Assembly: GCA_902778205.1 (NCBI GenBank) | Contig: CACYWX010000125.1 | Span: forward strand, 1-8,434 | From: an uncultured Ruminococcus sp. | GTDB lineage: Bacteria; Bacillota; Clostridia; Oscillospirales; CAG-272 | Reading direction: 5' to 3' | DNA: 8,434 bases | Shown: positions 5,965-8,434 of the stretch, in pieces | Layout: each line of letters begins with the position of its first letter | Position numbering within the stretch: position 1 is the first letter of the stretch | Translations under genes and position numbers: made by a program | Notes under the pieces: model-generated | Told to the model about the DNA's origin: nothing | Seen by the model: only the letters and a program-made list of their open reading frames with translations | The model's database searches: none

Positions 5965-6788
5965 AGCCGGACTGCTACACCCGCGTCACCCGCACCTCCG
6001 CCGGCACCCGCCTCTATCGTCAGCACTGCCACGCAGACTGGGAGGTGCTGTACTACACGAAAAACAGCGGGTACCTGCGCCTCGGGGAGCACATGGAGGA
6101 GGCGGTCCCCTTCCGGGAGGGCACCCTGATCTGCGTGCCGCCCCTTCTGGTCCACGGCTCCGCCGGAGAAGGGGTTTTTGAGAACATCTGCGTGCAGGAG
6201 AGGCATTTCCCGAAGGATCTGATTCCGGCGGAGGGCGCGCGCACCGGACCCGGAGGATGCGTCGTCTTTCAGAATACCGGCGCGGATCTTCTGTGCCTGT
6301 TCCAGATGATCTTCCGCACGTTTGTCCGGAATCCCGGGAGCGCGGAGGCACGGATCGATCACCTGATGACCTGCGTGTACGACGTGCTCATGGAGCAGTG
6401 CCGCACGCCCGCCGCCTCCAGCTTCCCCGTGGAGAGGATGAAGGACGCCATTCTGGAGCATTTCACCGATCCCTCCTACCACGTCACCGACAGCATGGGG
6501 GAGCTTCTCCGATCTCCCGCCTCCGTCCGGACCGCCTTCCGGGAGGAGTGCGGCATGACGCCCGTTCAGTACCTGCGCATGATCCGGCTGAAGCACGCCG
6601 CTTCTCTGCTGGAAAACGCCCCGCCCTCGGTGCCGGTGTCGGAGATCGCGTACAGCTCCGGCTTTTCCGACCCGCTGTACTTCTCGAAGTGCTTCCGGCA
6701 GACCTACGGCCTCTCTCCCCAGTCCTTTAGGGAGAGGACCGCGTCCGCCGGGGAGGGAGCCCGCAAAGAAAAGGAGAAAACCGTATGA
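5961..6788 (+). CDS. AraC-family transcriptional regulator
   Basis: I place the start at GTG 5961, overlapping the isomerase stop (GTGA), with AAGGGA (5947-5952) eight bases upstream. The frame is open further upstream but that part overlaps the isomerase and is not protein-like. The product is 275 residues. Residues about 20-80 form a cupin-type sensor domain (QHCHADWEVLYYTKNSGYLR, then VPPLLVHGSAG), normally binding a sugar or metabolite. Residues about 157-258 hold the two helix-turn-helix motifs, the second and most typical being VSEIAYSSGFSDPLYFSKCF, followed by GLSPQSFR. The first helix-turn-helix (ELLRSPASVRTAFREECG) is more divergent. Being inside the operon, it most likely controls that operon, and perhaps the divergent promoters near 3750-3968. 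It would be an activator by family habit, but this is inference. Confidence 0.9.
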   Translation: MKPDCYTRVTRTSAGTRLYRQHCHADWEVLYYTKNSGYLRLGEHMEEAVPFREGTLICVPPLLVHGSAGEGVFENICVQERHFPKDLIPAEGARTGPGGCVVFQNTGADLLCLFQMIFRTFVRNPGSAEARIDHLMTCVYDVLMEQCRTPAASSFPVERMKDAILEHFTDPSYHVTDSMGELLRSPASVRTAFREECGMTPVQYLRMIRLKHAASLLENAPPSVPVSEIAYSSGFSDPLYFSKCFRQTYGLSPQSFRERTASAGEGARKEKEKTV

Positions 6789-8041
6789 GCAAGCTGAAAA
6801 TCGGCATCCTCGGGGCAAGCCGCGGCATGGATTTCGCCATGCGCATCCTGCCCGGCTGGGAGTACGCCGAAATCGCCGCCGTCTGCGAAAGCTATCCGCC
6901 CCTTCTGGAAAAATGCATTCAGTTCTTCCAGGAACGGGGACAGTCCGTTTTCTGCACCTCCTCCTTCGACGACCTGCTGGAGGCCGGGATCGACGCGGTC
7001 ATCATCGCGAACTACGCCAACGAGCACGCGCCCTACGCGATCCGCGCCCTGGACCGGAGGATCCACGTGTACAGCGAGGTACAGCCGGTCCAGACCCTTG
7101 CCGAGGCCTGCCTGCTGTGCGACGCCGTGGAGCGGAGCGGGAAGGTATACGCCTACGGCGAGAACTACTGCTATTTCGACAACACCTTCGCCATGCGCCG
7201 CCATTACGAGGACGGGGAAATCGGGGAGGCCGTCTGTCTGGAGGGGACCTTCTGCAACGACTGCTCCCCGAAATGGCACCTGTTGACCCGGGGGATCCGG
7301 GATCACTGGCGCAATTACGTTCCCTCGTCCTTCTACTGCACCCACAGCATCGGTCCGCTCCTGTTCTCCACGGGACTCCGGCCTGTCCGCGTCCACGGTC
7401 TCGAAGCTCCGCGGCTGACCCATATGGCGGAAAAGGGAGCCCGGTGCGGAAGCGGCGCGTCCCTTTCCATGGACATGAGCAACGGCGGCATGGGAAGGAG
7501 TCTGAACACAAACGGATTCAAGCACCCCTATATCGCCTCCTACCGCCTGTTCGGGGAGAACGGCACCATCGAAGCGACGCCGGACAGCGTCACCGTCTAC
7601 CGGTACGACCGGGAATTCCGTTATGACGTCAAATCGGAGAAGGCGTCGTTCATGCCCTTCCGCCATCGTCCGGAGCTGGATCTCGGGCCGGTCTCCAACA
7701 GCGACGCCACGGGCTTCGGGCTCTTCGTGGCCAAGATCCTGGGGGATCCCGTTGGGGAGCGGTATTCCATCGATGTGTATCGGGCGCTGGATATGGCTCT
7801 GCCGGGACTCTTGGGGTACCGCTCCATTCTGAAGGACGGGATCCCCTTCGAGGTGCCCGATCTGCGCGACCCCGCCGTCCGGGACCGATACCGGGAAGAC
7901 CGGTACGCCACCGATCCGAGGACCCCGGAGCCCTGGCGTCTTCCCACCAGCAAATCCGGAACCCCCGAGGTGGACGAAAGCGTATACGAAGCCGTCCGCG
8001 AGGATCTGGCCCGGGTAGATCTGACGCCCGGCATGAAATGA
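6785..8041 (+). CDS. Gfo/Idh/MocA-family NAD(P)-dependent oxidoreductase
   Basis: The start ATG 6785 overlaps the AraC stop (ATGA), with AAGGAG (6771-6776) eight bases upstream. The 418-residue protein has an N-terminal Rossmann fold (KIGILGASRGMDFAMR; the glycine motif is GxxGxxxG) and the following strand AEIAAVCES. Instead of the classical EKP it has SEVQPVQT at 97-104, followed by GENYCYFD, a variant seen in the GH109-like/dehydrogenase branch. The C-terminal alpha/beta substrate domain contains HSIG (187-190), and the end (YSIDVYRALDMALPGLLGYR, then VPDLRDP) is typical of this subgroup. Such enzymes oxidise or reduce a sugar or inositol hydroxyl, or, in GH109-type members, cleave glycosides through an oxidised intermediate. 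The pairing with a TIM-barrel isomerase favours sugar or polyol catabolism. Residues 297-315 are encoded by the segment that reappears at the window end. Confidence 0.9.
   Translation: MSKLKIGILGASRGMDFAMRILPGWEYAEIAAVCESYPPLLEKCIQFFQERGQSVFCTSSFDDLLEAGIDAVIIANYANEHAPYAIRALDRRIHVYSEVQPVQTLAEACLLCDAVERSGKVYAYGENYCYFDNTFAMRRHYEDGEIGEAVCLEGTFCNDCSPKWHLLTRGIRDHWRNYVPSSFYCTHSIGPLLFSTGLRPVRVHGLEAPRLTHMAEKGARCGSGASLSMDMSNGGMGRSLNTNGFKHPYIASYRLFGENGTIEATPDSVTVYRYDREFRYDVKSEKASFMPFRHRPELDLGPVSNSDATGFGLFVAKILGDPVGERYSIDVYRALDMALPGLLGYRSILKDGIPFEVPDLRDPAVRDRYREDRYATDPRTPEPWRLPTSKSGTPEVDESVYEAVREDLARVDLTPGMK
7671..7729 (+). repeat. Exact 59-bp direct repeat, copy 1 (inside oxidoreductase)
   Basis: Identical over 59 bases to 8376-8434. 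This copy makes sense in its gene: it encodes ELDLGPVSNSDATGFGLFV between family-typical flanks, so it is the original. Confidence 0.9.
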
Positions 8042-8062
8042 GAAATGAGAAAGGAGATCGCC

Positions 8063-8434
8063 ATGGAACTGAAAAGGCTGATCTGTCTGGCGCTGGCCGC
8101 CGTGACAGTCCTTCCGCTGTACGCCTGCGCTCAGTCTGAGAATACCGGGCAGGAGCCCGCCGGACAGGAACCTGTCAGCGAAGCTCCCGTCGCAGAAGCC
8201 GAGACCGAGGCCCCGGAAACCGAGCCGGAATATCCTCCTCTTCCGGAGGCGGATCTGGACGGCTTCACCCTGCGCATTTCAAGCATGGAGCCCTCCTCCA
8301 TGAGCTGGGCCAACATCGCCATCCTGACCGAGCAGGACGGAACGCCCGTGAACGACGCCATTTACCTGAGAAACACGGAGCTGGATCTCGGGCCGGTCTC
8401 CAACAGCGACGCCACGGGCTTCGGGCTCTTCGTG
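8063..8434 (+). CDS. ABC-transporter extracellular solute-binding lipoprotein (partial, 3' end probably chimeric)
   Basis: ATG 8063 follows AAAGGAG (8050-8056) by six bases and lies 21 bp after the oxidoreductase stop. The first 22 residues form a lipoprotein signal peptide (LPLYAC, lipidated Cys22). An acidic Glu/Pro/Ala-rich tether (about 23-57) leads to the start of the mature domain, DGFTLRISS, and then the stretch GTPVNDAIYLRNTEL. In such proteins, as I know them, this is followed by a Glu-rich helix (of the type NDAxxxRNxxxEE). This is the typical opening of family-1 sugar-binding proteins that deliver oligosaccharides to an ABC permease. From about residue 105 the sequence becomes DLGPVSNSDATGFGLFV, identical to residues 298-315 of the oxidoreductase, so genuine sequence probably ends near 8385. 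The permease genes would be expected downstream. Confidence 0.8.
   Translation, partial: MELKRLICLALAAVTVLPLYACAQSENTGQEPAGQEPVSEAPVAEAETEAPETEPEYPPLPEADLDGFTLRISSMEPSSMSWANIAILTEQDGTPVNDAIYLRNTELDLGPVSNSDATGFGLFV
8376..8434 (+). repeat. Exact 59-bp direct repeat, copy 2 (window end, probable artefact)
   Basis: Identical to 7671-7729 with no mismatch and in the same reading frame, stopping exactly at the last base of the window. The base before differs (A here, C there). The first ten bases, CGGAGCTGGA, also suit the binding protein gene and may be the microhomology at which the join occurred. Confidence 0.9.

Noticed and set aside
5922..7666. Long minus-strand ORFs opposite araC and the oxidoreductase gene
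   Set aside because: Their composition mirrors the strong genes on the plus strand, they have no start signals, and they overlap each other.
7671..8434. 59-bp repeat as an attachment site or recombination hot spot
   Set aside because: There is no integrase or mobile-element gene between the copies, the copies lie within unrelated coding regions, and one ends exactly at the window edge.
1..8434. CRISPR, diversity-generating retroelement, toxin-antitoxin or other defence system
   Set aside because: I saw no repeat-spacer pattern, reverse transcriptase, nuclease or paired small toxin gene on either strand.

Overview
The window is a GC-rich (roughly 60% by eye) stretch that looks like a contig end from an anaerobic Bacillota, most likely a Clostridia from a gut or rumen community. 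The grounds are strong AGGAGG-type ribosome binding sites, sigma-A promoters with extended -10 boxes, short lipoprotein signal peptides, zinc-ribbon membrane proteins, and a sugar-uptake lipoprotein of the type common in such genomes. This placement is an inference; there is no rRNA or marker gene.

The left half (1-3749) is transcribed leftward. From a promoter near 3780-3808 the order is a small lipoprotein (3749-3165), a second lipoprotein carrying a C-terminal zinc ribbon (3121-2678), a very large zinc-ribbon/transmembrane protein (2604-92), and the first 18 codons of a further gene (55-1). The large gene is broken as written. Three single-base length changes, each in a short homopolymer, and one in-frame TGA split it into pieces that join into one protein of about 837 residues. 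I do not recognise a function for this cassette.

The right half (3750-8434) is transcribed rightward and is a carbohydrate-use locus. A divergent 219-bp spacer carries a promoter for each direction. The first rightward gene is a five-bladed beta-propeller glycoside hydrolase-like protein (GH43-like) with an in-frame TAG at codon 44 and no stop codon where the family normally ends. A clear intrinsic terminator follows it. A second promoter (TTCACA-17-TAGAAT) then drives a tightly coupled operon: a xylose-isomerase-like TIM-barrel protein, an AraC-family regulator (GTGA overlap), a Gfo/Idh/MocA oxidoreductase (ATGA overlap) and the start of an ABC-transporter sugar-binding lipoprotein. Together these would sense, import and oxidise or isomerise an unidentified sugar or polyol.

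The last 59 bases are an exact copy of an internal piece of the oxidoreductase gene 705 bp upstream. This is most simply read as a chimeric contig end, so the final residues of the binding protein should not be trusted. I see no CRISPR array, RNA gene, insertion sequence or defence system. The most unusual items are the zinc ribbon on an exported lipoprotein and the undescribed leftward cassette. The clustering of gene-breaking changes in two neighbouring genes means sequence accuracy should be settled before any biological reading.
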